Shown here: piece by piece, positions 11,691 through 22,622 of the stretch
Position numbering within the stretch: the stretch's first letter is position 1
Layout of the letters: every line of letters starts with the position of its first letter
Assembly: GCA_977006965.1 (NCBI GenBank)
Contig: OZ345365.1
Coordinates: 930,001 to 994,000 of the forward strand
Origin: Phymatolithon calcareum
Lineage: Eukaryota > Rhodophyta > Florideophyceae > Hapalidiales
Direction: 5' to 3'
DNA: 64,000 bases
Notes under the pieces: generated by a model
The model's input: only the letters and a program-made list of their open reading frames with translations
Told to the model about the DNA's origin: nothing
The model's database searches: none
Position numbers and translations under genes: made by a program

Positions 11691-11780
11691 GGGGGGGGAA
11701 ATTGTATGTTTATATTTTACAAGCCCTCAACGCCGGTATTCACCAACAACAGAGCAGCTTGGGCCTCAGTAACTACCCTG
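11691..11780 (-). mobile_element. LINE-E 3' tail nested in the LTR
   Basis: The plus strand reads a G-run, AAATTG, then AAGCCCTCAACGCCGG. This is the reverse complement of the LINE-E 3' end, as at 42586-42650 and 30240-30305. Confidence 0.75.
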
Positions 11781-11938
11781 TGTAACAATTACGTTCCCAA
11801 ATCACAATTGGTGCACTCATCTCCATCATCTCCAACTCTAGTATCCATCACTTGCTACGTTCTTCTTCTTCGCAGTAAAAATTGCCGATTAGGGCAAACC
11901 TCCGCAGTCGGAGGTCTTCTCGGCGCGCTCGCATAATT

Positions 11939-12192
11939 TCCGGGGGGCTAATAAAGGGAAGCCCTCTCGGGGGACAACTTCTGGGGGCTCTTAACATCAG
12001 GGGGTGTGCTCTTCAACGAGGCCTCGCTCTCGCTCGTGGGGGCAACTTGGAGGGTGGCGTTCGTCAACGGAGGCTCGATCGGGGGGACAACTTCGGGGGG
12101 CGTTCAACGGAAGCCCACTCGGGGGGACATCTTGCGCGGCTCCGAAAACGGAACCTCGCTCGGGGGACAATTTCGGGGGGGGGGGCTATCGG
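11939..12192. repeat. G-run repeats, potential G-quadruplex region
   Basis: Irregular repeats of a CTCGGGGGGACAACTTCGG-like unit with many runs of four to eleven G on one strand. Frames through it are compositional and I do not call them genes. Confidence 0.6.
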
Positions 12193-12751
12193 CGCGGGTT
12201 CCGGTTTCCGCGTCGGCGACAACTAGTCGTGCACCGGGTATGATATCGATGGTTTCATACATTCAACACGTAGCACGATTTCGGATATTTCGCGTCGGTT
12301 CGCGGAGTGTTTCGGGGTCAGCACTCTTGACTTGGTCTTCAGCGGGGCAGCGTTCTCCATCGCGACAACCGATTTCGACGGAGAAGCCGCCAAAATGCGC
12401 GCATTCGTCAACGCATTCGTCGTGGTCACAAATACCGGCGCGGGCTACCCGCCCGCGCCGGAATTCTTCAGTTTCGTGTCTCGTGGACCGTTCGGTCCGG
12501 TTCAGGTCTCCTCCGAGAAAAGGAAGGCGTCCCCACCATCTGGCGGTAGCAATGCGATACCGTTGGGCGCGACAATTTCCCTAAGTGTCTACCACAGTGA
12601 TGTCAGATAGATTTGGAAACAAAGTCAGACAGCACATGCAGACCCTGGATCGCAACTTGCCATCCTATGAACTCAAGGAAGAAGACAAAGCGGCAACTGA
12701 GAAGGCACTAGATGACATTTTGCTCTTCAGCAAAAGCATCATCGAGAGTAT

Positions 12752-13190
12752 CACGGCACCGCCAATTAGCAGTAGAGTGGGCATTCGGTCGGTTCCCCCC
12801 AATGAGCACATCACTTCTCACAGAAAAGTTTGGTGATACTGTACCAATCCTCATGAGCAACCTGGAAGAATACCTCGGAAGATGTCAACTGACCAAAGAG
12901 GAGATTAAAATCACTGAAAAAGCTCTAGACAAGCTACTCTTCTTCACTATCGTCTTTTACGACGACATGGAATAGACAAGGCGTCAATTGAGGAAATCTG
13001 ACCAGTGGACCCCAAGCGTTTCCCTCCCTTTTTACGGGAGAGGGTTTTTGCAGCTACGGCTACGACGTTTAACCCGGGTTCCAAGTATTTGAATAGATGA
13101 TCGAAGCTACAAAGTAGCTGCTGAAACGCATTTCCCTTGCTGTCTCATGAATGTTACTGAGGGCGTTTAATAAATTCCAAATTAAAAAAA
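12752..13190 (+). mobile_element. LINE-B, 5'-truncated, nested in LINE-A
   Basis: A 439 bp insertion flanked by the 14 bp duplication ATCATCGAGAGTAT (12738-12751 and 13191-13204). It encodes the family C-terminus (RQLAVEWAFGRFPPMSTSLL, then TEKALDKLL and FYDDME with stop near 12975). Its 3' UTR has a GGGAGAGGG stem and the GGGCGTTTAATAAA end with a short A tail. Confidence 0.9.
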
Positions 13191-13410
13191 ATCATCGAGA
13201 GTATGCAGAATGAAGAAGACCTGTACTGAAAGAAGAGGCGACATCTCGAAAACTGCTGAAGAGCTATCAAAAACAACTGAGTACATGCTAGGGGCTCAGA
13301 TAGAATACCAGACATAAGAGTAGAGCCACCCTAGTGAGGGTAGCACCTGATGAAGCCTTGCCAGAATATTCGTATGACTGTGGGGCTTCAAAAAATTGCA
13401 ATAAAAAACA

Positions 13411-13500
13411 TAATTAAATGGATTTATGAAGAAGGTACCATGTGTCCCAACTAGAGGAAAGTCGACACCTTTCTAGGCGTGTTCTATTAGCATTGAAAAC
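13411..13500. repeat. Dispersed repeat shared with 51965-52050
   Basis: Starting at ATTAAATGGAT, this stretch matches 51965-52050, including GAAGGTACCATGTG. It is an unidentified repeat into which LINE-A appears to have inserted. Confidence 0.55.
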
Positions 13501-13959
13501 TCAGCTTCCTTAATCGGAATTACATAGAATCGCGTCAATGGCTATAGCCACGTCAATCTCTTCTGCCGGGGTCCATGAAGGCTTCTTCAGGATTCTCTTG
13601 AGTGTTCCAATTGCACATGATCCTTGACTGCACATTTCTTCAATTAACTTCCGTGGGTTGCATTGATGCAAATTGAAGCCATCATGACCTATGCCGCGTC
13701 CTCAGTATCAGTCAAAATATTTATGACTGAAACTGAAGACTTTTCAGGACTGGTAGTGCGGACGCAAAAACTCGAATTCTCGAAAAGGTCCCTCTATTAA
13801 CTTATAAATAAAAAAGTCTACTTTTCTTCTACTACGGAGAAACGAACGGAGCTACGGAGTGCGCTTAGACCGCTGTGGAAAACTGAGGTACGCTCGACTT
13901 CCGGCTTGGGCTCTGGCTCGTGTGCTGCGTTTTTTTTCGCAACTGATTAGTCGTTTATA
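13501..13959. other. Spacer, no gene recognised
   Basis: AT-rich. The segment 13795-13840 resembles a decayed LINE-D 3' end (AACTTATAAATAAAAAA). Nothing else is recognised. Confidence 0.35.
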
Positions 13960-14308
13960 TGAAAGCCCTCACTAACACTCCTAAGACAGTATGGGAGAAG
14001 CTCTTCATAACTTGTTCATTCTAGTATACTGCCTGATCCGTATTACAGGGAGTCACCGTTCTCCATATTGTCAATTATGGTGACACTGTAGAGTAGTATG
14101 GAGTCTAATGCCTTTTCCGTTCTTAACATTTCTCCTGAGTCCAGTTGAGCTAATGGCCCTGAGCATATCGTGTGCTGCTTGCTTTTTAATTGGGACTTTC
14201 GGGACCTCTCGTGGAGTCTGGGAGGATCAAGAAGAACGACAGGCCCGAAAAAGAACGCTTTCCAAGAAAAGTCTACCGCACGAAGCAGTGCGGATGAAGG
14301 AATCAAAC
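13960..14308 (-). mobile_element. LINE-J fragment
   Basis: The minus strand encodes LDSGEMLRTEKALDSILLYS...MENGDSL and then a stop (near 14050), the same C-terminus as 28270-28376. A 3' UTR follows, running to 13960. The element abuts the solo LTR at 14309. Confidence 0.65.
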
Positions 14309-15380
14309 TGTAGCGCCCGCTGTTATGTCGCTGTCCCAAGGCGGTCTCTTTTTCCTCTCGCGACTGTACGTCGCACAACTTGGATCGAGATAGTCATGCT
14401 GCTCGTGGTAGGTGATCTGTTGGGCCATACTTGCCCGTGTCTCTCGTGTGTCTATGCGCTGCATCGCTGTCTTTTGCGTAGGTTGTAGTATATAAGCTAG
14501 TTAGTTCCTTCCTCTGAGAAAAGGAAGGAAGGGGGGGGAGTTCTTCGGATTCTGACTCGATTGCTTGGATCAAGCACGCGTAATGTTCGCCTGACAGTCC
14601 CTTCGACCACGCGGAGTCGGAGTTCTTCCCACCCTTTCCGGACCGCAACCGTTTTGGCGCGCAAGCCGGTGCGTCGACAACCGCGTTCAAGTTTCCCTTT
14701 CCCTTTTTCGTGCGTCCGTGCGAAGGGCGACGACCAAGCCATGGTCGCCGCCTAAAGACGGCGTCGTCTTCTCCTTCCTTTCTCTTTTGCCTTTCGTCAT
14801 GTCGTAAGCGGCGCAGTGGACGTCCGTTCGACTAGTCTCCACGATTATTCTTCTTCGTTTCCTCGAAGGCCCGCGCTCGTGTTCGTCCACACGATCGCTG
14901 GACTTACCGTGTGGCAATCTTGCCCGTTTTGTGTTGCAAGTTGCGCTTATCATCTGGACCTAAGTGCTCCTCACGTCGAGCTTCCGAGGCCCTGGTCGGC
15001 GTAGCCTCGCCCTCTTATCTCATCCATGCGACCGCTTGTGTTCCCGCAAAGCTGTGGAGTGTCCTCTGAGACCTGCATTACCGACTTCGCCCTGGTTCAA
15101 GTCGCGTCTATCTCTATTCACCCTCATCTACCTCGTCAAGCTTCTGAAGGCCAGTTCGGCGTAGCCTTGCGCTCGTGTTCTACGTTCACGACCGCTTGCG
15201 TTCCCGCAAAGCCATGGAGTACTACGATGTGGACGCCTATTTTTCCGCTGGTCAGGGGTTTTGGTTGCTTGTCTTTCTTTCCTCCTCTTTTGTCTTGTCT
15301 CTCCCGCTCTTTTCTTCTCTCCCCTCTCTTGGGCTTTTCTCTCCCATGTGGCGTCGGGTTCTTTGGAGCCTGGCGCTACA
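14309..15380 (+). mobile_element. Solo LTR, 1,072 bp (plus orientation)
   Basis: It starts TGTAGCGCCC and ends TGGCGCTACA, with a perfect 5 bp duplication CAAAC at 14304-14308 and 15381-15385. A near-identical copy lies inverted at 39062-40131. No internal retrotransposon genes flank it, so it is a solo LTR left by recombination. A TATATAAG box lies near 14488. Frames inside it are non-coding shadows. Confidence 0.92.
14486..14494 (+). promoter_or_regulatory. LTR TATA box
   Basis: TATATAAG about 180 bp into the LTR, also conserved in the inverted copy near 39950. This is the likely core promoter at the U3/R boundary. Confidence 0.5.
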
Positions 15381-15384
15381 CAAA

Positions 15385-15665
15385 CACAGGATTCTCCGCG
15401 AAAGTGTAACGCAATTATCAATAGAACTCGGCGTCACATAAGTGGGAATAGACCACGAGAGCACTTATTTTGGCGATACTCCTCGCAAAAAGCGCGCTGT
15501 GGCACATTCACCCGTATGTTCCAGTACTTGATCTTTCAACAGCTTATGAACGCTAAGAAGGTGCCGACTTTCCGCAAGTTGGGACACATGGTGCCTTCTC
15601 AATACTTAATTACGACAACGTCCGAAGAGACATCCTCATGGAATTAATGACGAGAAAATGGAGCG
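15385..15665 (+). pseudogene. LINE reverse transcriptase fragment
   Basis: It translates to a DLSTAY palm motif near 15535 and then NVRRDILMELMTRKW from about 15620. An extra piece of about 70 bp sits between the two halves of the AYD-NVRRDIL block. Only a remnant of an RT domain is left, cut at the right by LINE-E sequence. Confidence 0.6.
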
Positions 15666-16235
15666 GGGGGCGAATTGTACGTTTTTCTTTTAGAATCTCT
15701 CAACGCCAGAGTTCGCTGCAACCGCAGCAGCTTCCCGCGTACTTTTGTCCGAATCTCGGAGAAGGTCGCGTCACATTATCATACCTTCCATTATTAAAAA
15801 CTCTTAACGCCAGTAGTCTGCCCATCGCCTGAATTGCTTCGGCCTCGGTCTTTCTGTTGAGTTCTGGTCGTGTGAGATTGCATTGTACGGTATCAAGGCT
15901 CTTCTCAGCTACCTCACTAATGTGCTCCGCATTGCAAGAGGGGTCCGTACGGGGAAAATCCCTTTCTGCGTAGATGAGGTCTTCGTCTTTGCCTTCGCAG
16001 TTTGGATTTTTCTCGATTTAACGTTTCTCCTTCAGTAGTCGCATAGCAAAGTGTTCACCAAATTGTGCCATTCTGATTTCCGGGGACGAAATTTTGCAGA
16101 ACGACCTCACTCCGTCTTGAATGCGGGGTGCAAAGCGTCCTAGGATGACGGAGTAGAGGGGGAAATTGTAAATCCTTATTTAAAAGTCGTAAATGCCAGA
16201 ATTACAGACACCGGAGCAGCTTCCCTTGCACTACT
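15666..16235 (-). mobile_element. Stacked LINE-E remnants
   Basis: Three LINE-E-type 3' tails, each in reverse, occur at 15666-15740, 15785-15825 and 16160-16230. Between them the minus strand encodes an eroded LINE-E ORF2 segment (KISSPEIRMAQFGEHFAMRLL), comparable to the CRIAPPKIRRAQLREHFAQR segment near 43140. This is a series of same-orientation insertions. Confidence 0.6.
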
Positions 16236-17213
16236 GTCACATTCTCGAAGAAGATCGAATCACACTGTAAACACACAATGGTGCAGTGGCGCCAGAAGCT
16301 GCAGGAATAGGCGACCTAAATTCCGGCATAGGTTTTGCGAGCAGGAGGCACTCAATATGCTTCGAGCAAACCTCATGGTTGGAAGGCAATCGGAAGCCTA
16401 CTTAAGCAGTTCCCCCTTCGCAGTTTTAGTAGAGAGCATCTCATCATCTCATCGGAGAGAGATCACCCCTTTTCAAGATAAACCCCAACGTTATCTTTGC
16501 ACTCTCAGTAAATACAACACTATCACTTCATGCATCATTATAATTTCTAATAGACAGTGTTTGGAGTTGGTCGAGGACGACGGAATAGAAAACACCTTCT
16601 GCCTGGTTGTTTTGCGCATTGAGGTATATCGTTCACATGATAAGGTGCCTTGTAGATTTATATGTTCATTAGATTCATCTATCAAGAAAAATCGAATATC
16701 GAAAGAAAATCTGTAGCATCACCTAGAGTACTTGCAACGAAACTCTCAGCGATCTTCGAACGGCATTACAGAAAAATCCAACTAACGCGAAACGTACATA
16801 ATAGCAAAGTGGCAATCAGTGCAGAACGGGTCCATCCGAAGCCTTTTCCGCATTCAAATTTGATACTAACTTACTGTTACCCTTTGACATCGAGATCTCG
16901 AGGCACCAATTAATTTCAACTCCGATGCAAGTCAGAACCATTCCACCCTTAATGCGCAGCAAAATACACCAGGGGATATTGCCTCATTCAAAAGTCGTCC
17001 CTGCACAGCGGTTTAGCTACGTTTAAAGTCCGCCGTACCGCGCCGCTGTACGACTGCAGCGCACCTGTTAGCACTGGATCACATGGGCAAGTTTAACCAT
17101 AGCCCAGGTCAGGAAGGTGAGATCTAGTAGGCATGCCTTGTGATATCCCACATTCCAGTTACGTTTGACCCCTCATTTTGCTACCGATGCATGTACAATC
17201 GAGGAAAGTTGTC
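16236..17213. other. No gene recognised
   Basis: Frames at 16357-16716 and 16662-16913 lack motifs and look random. No terminal repeats were found. Confidence 0.35.
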
Positions 17214-17573
17214 TCAATGGGCATATTTTCTAAGGCTCGTGACTGGGGTACGGTATTCATGAATCGTTGGCGTTTGCAGTAGAGCCGGCTCATGCTTCGC
17301 TTGCAGACGGTCAAGTGTGCGCTGCATTCTCGTGGATAGTTTGCGGGTAGTGGGCCTTAGAGGAGATGGGAGCGCATCCGGTACAGGCGATAGTGGCACA
17401 TTGAGGTTCGTCACAGACGGATGATCGTTTGAGACGTAAATCGAACGCTCAAAGGGCTCAGAGTCTGGGTAGTCTATGCGCATTCTAGCGGAAATGTCCC
17501 AGTCGACATCCATGTCCACGACTTGGGAATCGGCTTCGGCGTACTCATAGTCCATTAAATCGACAGCATCCAT
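17214..17573 (-). CDS. Hypothetical small acidic protein (119 aa)
   Basis: Function unknown. The ATG at 17573 opens an acidic N-terminus (MDAVDLMDYEYAEADS...). A proline-rich centre (PLSPVPDALPSPLRP) and a basic C-terminal third follow. There is no signal peptide or membrane segment. An upstream minus-strand frame (17582-17788) ends just before it and has no recognisable content. It could be a small nuclear-type protein or chance. Confidence 0.4.
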   Translation of the reverse strand: MDAVDLMDYEYAEADSQVVDMDVDWDISARMRIDYPDSEPFERSIYVSNDHPSVTNLNVPLSPVPDALPSPLRPTTRKLSTRMQRTLDRLQAKHEPALLQTPTIHEYRTPVTSLRKYAH

Positions 17574-17900
17574 AGTTACTCTCAACCCTGTAGCTCATGA
17601 AGCGTGTGAGTGCGGTGAGAGCACTTTATCTCCCAGGGAAGAGTATGCAGCAAATTCTCCCAGGCTCCAGCGAATGAAAATTCATCAAACGTATCAGATC
17701 CTTCAGTGCTAACAATACGCAAAGTGCAGAACCGCAGTCGTGCATTTACATTCGCTGAAGACGGGCAAGAGAGCATTCCGTGTTGCACTCAAGATTTTCG
17801 AGACACCTCGTCCTCAGCTCGCATCACATCTGTGGGTTCTCATCAGAAGACTTTAATTGTCCCTTCTTGATGAAAATCATTTTGTCTTCAACTTTCCGGT

Positions 17901-18541
17901 CCACGAAGGTGGCCTCGGAAGTCTGGAAGGTTGAATCTATGTTTTTCGGGCAAATCCTTGGGAAACCAGGAAAAAGAAGCTTGGACAGGTGCAGGGCCAT
18001 GTGCCGAATACTCCAACCCAAGGGAAGAAGAGACATCCTTGCAAGACGATTTGTGCAGAGATTGATAAGAAGACGCGATGCGCTGATATCTGGTACAACA
18101 ACAGAGATCGCGAACAAGGAACGTCAACAAGCAGAGAGAGATATTGTCCATACGAAAGTGAATGGTTTCCTGTGCGAAGCAGCAAACAAAACGACAGCTA
18201 CGACAAACATCAAGAAATGCCAAAGAAACAAGATACTGGAGGCCGCAGAGGATGCGGAAAAGTCGAAAAAACGACCTATACCGAACGCGAAAGTGTCGTT
18301 ACCGCCGCACCTTCTCTTCAAGTCAAGGAGACATAGAACACTTGCCATCAAGAGGTCATTTGGAATGTTCCCTCCAATGAGCACCTCTACCCTTCTCGAA
18401 CTCACCGGCCAATGTGGAAAAGATGCCATCGAAGACGTGATAAATGGCCTCGCAAAGGACAGACTCTCCAAAGAAGACAGCGCCTGGACTAAGCGAGCAC
18501 TCGAAGAGCTCCTAACCATGTTTCAGGCTGTGGACAAGTAA
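17901..18541 (+). pseudogene. LINE-D ORF2 C-terminal part, open but truncated
   Basis: An open frame, read in from flanking DNA, covers the region downstream of the RT: FFGQILGKPGK...RCRAMCRI, a charged helical part, RRHRTLAIKRSFGMFPPMST and ALEELLTMFQAVDK with stop at 18541. The RT core itself is absent. The frame has no stop, which suggests a relatively recent insertion. Confidence 0.75.
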
Positions 18542-18777
18542 GGAATACCCGCAACTTGAAATTACAGCGTGTCACAGGACAGGAGAGTAACTTTCACCCT
18601 CGAGGTCCCGAAGGAGACCAGAGGTGGGTTTTTGTAGTCCACTGAGTCGTGCTACACCAACAAGAAAAGAAAACCCCTTCAGGACAGAATCTAGCCAAAA
18701 CCCCTTGGCCTTAGGAAAGTTGCCCCGAGCGTCAGCAGATGCGTTGGTAACTTTTAAATAAAATCTACCTTTCTTCT
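17901..18777 (+). mobile_element. LINE-D, 5'-truncated, with target duplication
   Basis: An 877 bp insertion bordered by TCTTCAACTTTCCGGT at 17885-17900 and 18778-18793 (16 bp). It holds the C-terminal third of ORF2 and a 3' UTR ending GGTAACTTTTAAATAAA followed by TTC repeats. It is the best LINE-D copy in the window and defines the family. Confidence 0.9.
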
Positions 18778-18793
18778 TCTTCAACTTTCCGGT

Positions 18794-20329
18794 GTGGAAG
18801 CTGTAACACTAGGCGTCGCCATGGCGCTGGTCGTTTGAGCGTGGCTCAGGTGCTTTGTGAGGGTTGGAATCAAGAAGAAGGTTTACTTGGCCATTGTTGG
18901 TCGGCAAACCGATCTACCGGTCGACGATGGATGCCTGTATCGGTATCAGCTGTCGATGATTTATGTGGATGTTGATGTTCGTGACCCTGCTACTCGGGGT
19001 CGACTAAATTGTCTTATATACCATAAATGATCTATGAATAGAACTACAGAAAGATACCGTGAGGAGGTAAGCATGCACCAAAATGATGGCGCCACGTAGC
19101 TTATCCGTCATCTCGTGCCCACGGAAGTCTCGAATTCATCTCACGCAAGTAGATCTTGTGGCTGTGAAGAAGGGAAGTAAGCAGGGGGTAAAACATAGTT
19201 GGAGCGTTAGCTTGGAGTTGGCCCACGAAGGAAGGCCAATATCCTTCTGTGAGGACATATGTCAGCCAGAGCACAGCTCTTCATTGTAGAGACGGTAAGG
19301 ATGGACAAGGAATCTTCGCGCGAGGTTTGGCCGACCTTGCACGGCGAGCAATATGTAGGAGGTTCAGACTCTGCGGATGGATGTCAACGGCTCTTCGACA
19401 AACAGAAGAATCCCGAGATTTACACCCGGTTCCCTACGACGTATGGGTCCGACAGTATGTGTATATTCCCTAGAGAGACGTCACTATCTCCCAAGCTGCA
19501 GGCAAATTTTCCCGAAGTACTGCAGTTTATTGTAATCGTGGCTGTGAGATGAAAGAAGGTAACGAGATGACCAACTACCGCGAGCATCCTAAATGGCTTC
19601 CAACCCGGGTTATCCCTTTGAAGGACGGCGGCTGAGGTTTGGCTGCGTAGAGATTTAGATGGTAAGCTCCCCGAAGCTCTGCACTTTGGGCGGCTTTGAG
19701 CTGTTGTGACATCGAGTACCTCTCGTATCTGTTAAAATCTACTGTAGCCGTAAGGATGAGGAGTTGTTCGACATCTGGGAAACCTGCATAAAAAATGTGG
19801 CTGTCTACCCAACGAGAGGGTAAATGGCACCTTTGTTTCTACTGTTGTTTTCATTCCTTGAGCTTACTATGTGTGATTCAAGATGTTAATCGCTCGGGAT
19901 ACTCTTCTTTCTTCGTCGCTTGTCCACACCGGCTTTAGAATTATATTCTTCCTTGTGGATGAACACCATTTCCCCCCTGCCGTAATCTAAGTAGAGGAAA
20001 AATAAAAAGCACTGCTTGCTAGCCCCATAAGGTAATAAGCATTCATTATTATATTCGCGGTAATATTCCCTAGAGTCATTGCGCGAATATGATTCGGTGA
20101 TGACTTGTTCTTAGCTTGAGAGCCGCTTGTATCGTTAGACAATTTTTCTCTTCACATTTCCAGGGTTCATCCCAAGTCAATTTTTCGTTATTGCTTCCAT
20201 CGGAGCTATTAGAAAATCAATAGCAATAGGATTTTTCGCAAGCAATAGAAATTGCAATTGAGGTTGTTCGAGCAATTCTTAATGCAATGAGTAACATCTC
20301 GCAATAACTAGTGTAACTAGGGTTCAAGG
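18794..20329. other. No gene recognised
   Basis: This holds a TATATA stretch near 19015, an open frame at 19259-19552 without recognisable motifs, an eroded LINE-type tail (19985-20050; compare 38842-38885), and AATTGC motifs at 20200-20290. A CAGGG start at 20161 suggests another hAT remnant, but I found no matching right end. Confidence 0.35.
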
Positions 20330-20341
20330 ACAAAAATTAGG

Positions 20342-20513
20342 GGATATATATTGATTTTATTTTAAAAGCTCCCAAAGCCTCAAGTTGAGTAACAGGGCAG
20401 CTTCTCGATGTTTTCGATACTCATCTCCCTTCTCTCCTTCTAATATCTCCTTAATTCGAATTTCTCTCCCTGTCAGGGCCCGAGTAAGTCTTTTGCATTC
20501 ATATTCCGTTTCT
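20342..20513 (-). mobile_element. LINE-C 3' fragment with target duplication
   Basis: A 172 bp piece of the LINE-C 3' end in reverse orientation. It is bordered by ACAAAAATTAGG at 20330-20341 and 20514-20525 (12 bp) and strongly 5'-truncated. Confidence 0.88.
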
Positions 20514-20719
20514 ACAAAAATTAGGCGCATCACAGTTTACCACTGCATTAAATGATACGAAACCTTCCTGATGCTTCGGTGATGATGTGCCACTTAATAT
20601 AGACGTACGCTCGCACATCGTGGCCAATGCCCTAGTTCGTGATTCCTCCTCTAATGTCATAAACCATAAGGAGCACCAGTGTATGGCGAGCCACCCAAAC
20701 TGAACCTCGGTGTGTCGAG

Positions 20720-21044
20720 CACGCTTGGTACCAATATTATTTTTATTTTTTTTACTGCAATTTATTGCAATAAAGTCTTAATTGCCCTGAGAGGTGCTTA
20801 TTGCAATAGTTATTGCAAAAAGTAATGGCATATGATCGAAATCAAGGTACACCCTTGCCCTCCTCTGCGCTGGCAAGAAGACATGGCGCAGGAGGACCTG
20901 AATTAGATTCTGTTATTGCAATTGATATTGGAAGAATGGTCAGATATTGCAATAGCTATTGCCTTCAACCTTGCATTATTGGTATTGCAATTGCTATTGC
21001 ATCATGTGCCCCAATAAATAACAATAATATTGGTACTATCCCTG
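20720..21044. mobile_element. hAT-type MITE, 325 bp
   Basis: Flanked by a perfect 8 bp duplication GTGTCGAG at 20712-20719 and 21045-21052. Ends read CACGCTTGGTACCAATATTA and, reversed, CAGGGATAGTACCAATATTA, an imperfect terminal inverted repeat. The interior is full of TTGCAATA/ATTGCAATT motifs like the hAT element at 670-3339. There is no coding capacity. Confidence 0.85.
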
Positions 21045-21052
21045 GTGTCGAG

Positions 21053-22009
21053 CGACTTAAACTAAACGCACACAGGTGCAACCTTGCTTCCTGTCGATCC
21101 TGCAAGCCAACTACTGCGCCATACGATACCTCACTAATGAACATTTAGTATTGTACATCTCACACGGCCCACCTATTTACCGTTCGCTACGTTTGTCACC
21201 CATGTTTGAATTTTAGGTGCTTCCGTTCTTGTCATTCATGATTTGATTTCATGTCCTCTTTGACAAACCATCACTGCATGTCAATGTCTTGGACTTCGTG
21301 TTCGGACTACACGTAGTACCTCGTGTACTCTTCACGAGGGATTGCATGTACTACTAGGGACCCTTATTTCGGTCCGCTTACAGTTCGGACACAGTCTCTC
21401 AGCCCTACTTAAGTCGCTCTAGTCTTCCTCCGTAGGACAGAGCGAGGCAGCATGGATTGGTAGGAAGTAAAGCACAGACGCTTTCCTTCCAGTTTACCAA
21501 TCCAGCACTTTGGCCAACTGTTTGGACTATCGTGCTCCAAGTTTGCACCACAGTCAATCCACGTTCCTGATCTTACACTTCTGTTCCCTGCACGTGTCCC
21601 ATGCGCATCATGACGTCCGCTCTACGTTGGACTTCGCAGAATGCTTCTCGGAACATGTTTTCTCATCTTCATACAACTTGTCTCTCTTCCCGTTAGCATC
21701 CGCGATAGCCGAAATCTCGGCTCCGTGATTTGGATGCAAATCGAGGCTTTATAATTCAGACAAAGAATTCAGCTTGTGCAAAGTTGTTTGCGCTGTCCTT
21801 AGAATGTTGAGCTGCATCTCCCTCCTTGTTACCATTGTCTTTCGGCTTCTACTTAAATCAAGTAAACATCGGCTCCTGACTAGAGGAGTCAAGAGATTTC
21901 ACATCCTCATTAATCTTTCTTCTCTCTTCACCCTTCTCATCATTCTCACACCTTTCCGCCTCACCAAAGGCTCAAATGACCAATACCAACTAAATGTATA
22001 CGGCACGGC
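21053..22009. other. No gene recognised
   Basis: Contains pyrimidine-rich frames (for example 21774-22019) without motifs. Nothing is supported as a gene. Confidence 0.35.
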
Positions 22010-22165
22010 TCCAATTTGAATTGCAATTGAAAATTATGCTCCAAATGCTATTGCAATTCGAACATCTGCTCCAAAAGCAGTTACAACAGCTAAAACTCGG
22101 TGTAATAAATAGAAAATTGCAATTCATTGCAATACATTTGAATTGGGATGATCCCTGCTCGTTTC
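22010..22165. repeat. AATTGC-rich hAT remnant inside LINE-C
   Basis: Clustered AATTGCAATT motifs end at CCCTG near 22165, like a hAT right terminus, and interrupt the LINE-C frame that continues from 22166. The expected left terminus and duplication were not found, so the left side is probably deleted. Confidence 0.5.
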
Positions 22166-22622
22166 CAAAGTATGGTGCCAAAGTTGATTTTTTCCACAGC
22201 GCGGCTCTGCTGAAAATCATTCTTAGGCATCTCAGGCGAATAGTTCTGTCTCTTATTTAGTACTCCATTTAGCTTGATTGGTTCCTCTATGTTGACTAAT
22301 ATTGTACGACCTTCTTCTTCCGCAATCCAGTCTTCAACTGTGTCCTCTAGTCAGCGCTCCTTCGACACCCTACCGTCTTCCGCTTGTTTGAGCGCTTCTT
22401 TGAGGTCCTCCACTTCTCTGAGATACCCAATATCTTTTCAGAACCTCTGCCAGATCCTATTCTCTTCCTTCATCTTCATCTTCCAGGTAATTTTTCCGTC
22501 TTACTAGGCTCCTAGGAAACAATTCAGACTGGTGCACTCTCCGTCTCACCGGGTTGATGAGTCTGCAAAACACGCGCATCCTCTTTCTCAGCTGTTCAGC
22601 ATATTTTCCAGACAAGCACTTG
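22166..22622 (-). mobile_element. LINE-C fragment
   Basis: The minus strand encodes KYAEQLRKRMRVFCRL, a charged region and LWKKSTLAPYFG, matching 51170-51620 of the LINE-C copy there. Several stops are present. The 3' end is lost at the hAT remnant. Confidence 0.75.

Larger units (their letters stand above)
10900..12574. mobile_element. Solo LTR-like element, 1,675 bp, inside LINE-A
   Basis: Termini are TGTAGTGC and GGGCGCGACA (TG...CA), flanked by a perfect 5 bp duplication ATTTC at 10895-10899 and 12575-12579. Removing it restores the LINE-A phrase AFGRFPxVST. The element is GC-rich. It holds a 29 bp minisatellite (11052-11167), a nested LINE-E tail (11691-11780) and G-run repeats (11939-12192). 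No gag or pol frame is present. A long solo LTR fits best; a non-autonomous LTR element cannot be excluded. Confidence 0.7.
8880..13410 (+). mobile_element. LINE-A, 5'-truncated, carrying two nested insertions
   Basis: A non-LTR retrotransposon of about 2.4 kb, present in three pieces: 8880-10899, 12575-12751 and 13191-13410. The gaps are an LTR (10900-12574, duplication ATTTC) and a LINE-B (12752-13190, duplication ATCATCGAGAGTAT). The 3' end is the family A tail, with a GAAGCC...GGGGCTT-type hairpin and AT-rich end near 13408. The 5' boundary is approximate. Confidence 0.82.

Noticed and set aside
12006-12584. 192-codon frame and overlapping frames at 11882-12429
   Set aside because: They run through G-run repeats of the LTR-like element; low-complexity Gly/Arg/Ser composition and no domain.
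14309-15380. Several frames over 90 codons in the LTR
   Set aside because: The sequence is an LTR with defined ends and duplication; the frames are compositional and mirrored in the inverted copy.
16357-16716. 119-codon frame
   Set aside because: No motif, no homologue in the window, and random-looking codon use.
19259-19552. 97-codon frame as a gene
   Set aside because: No recognisable content and overlapping frames of similar length.
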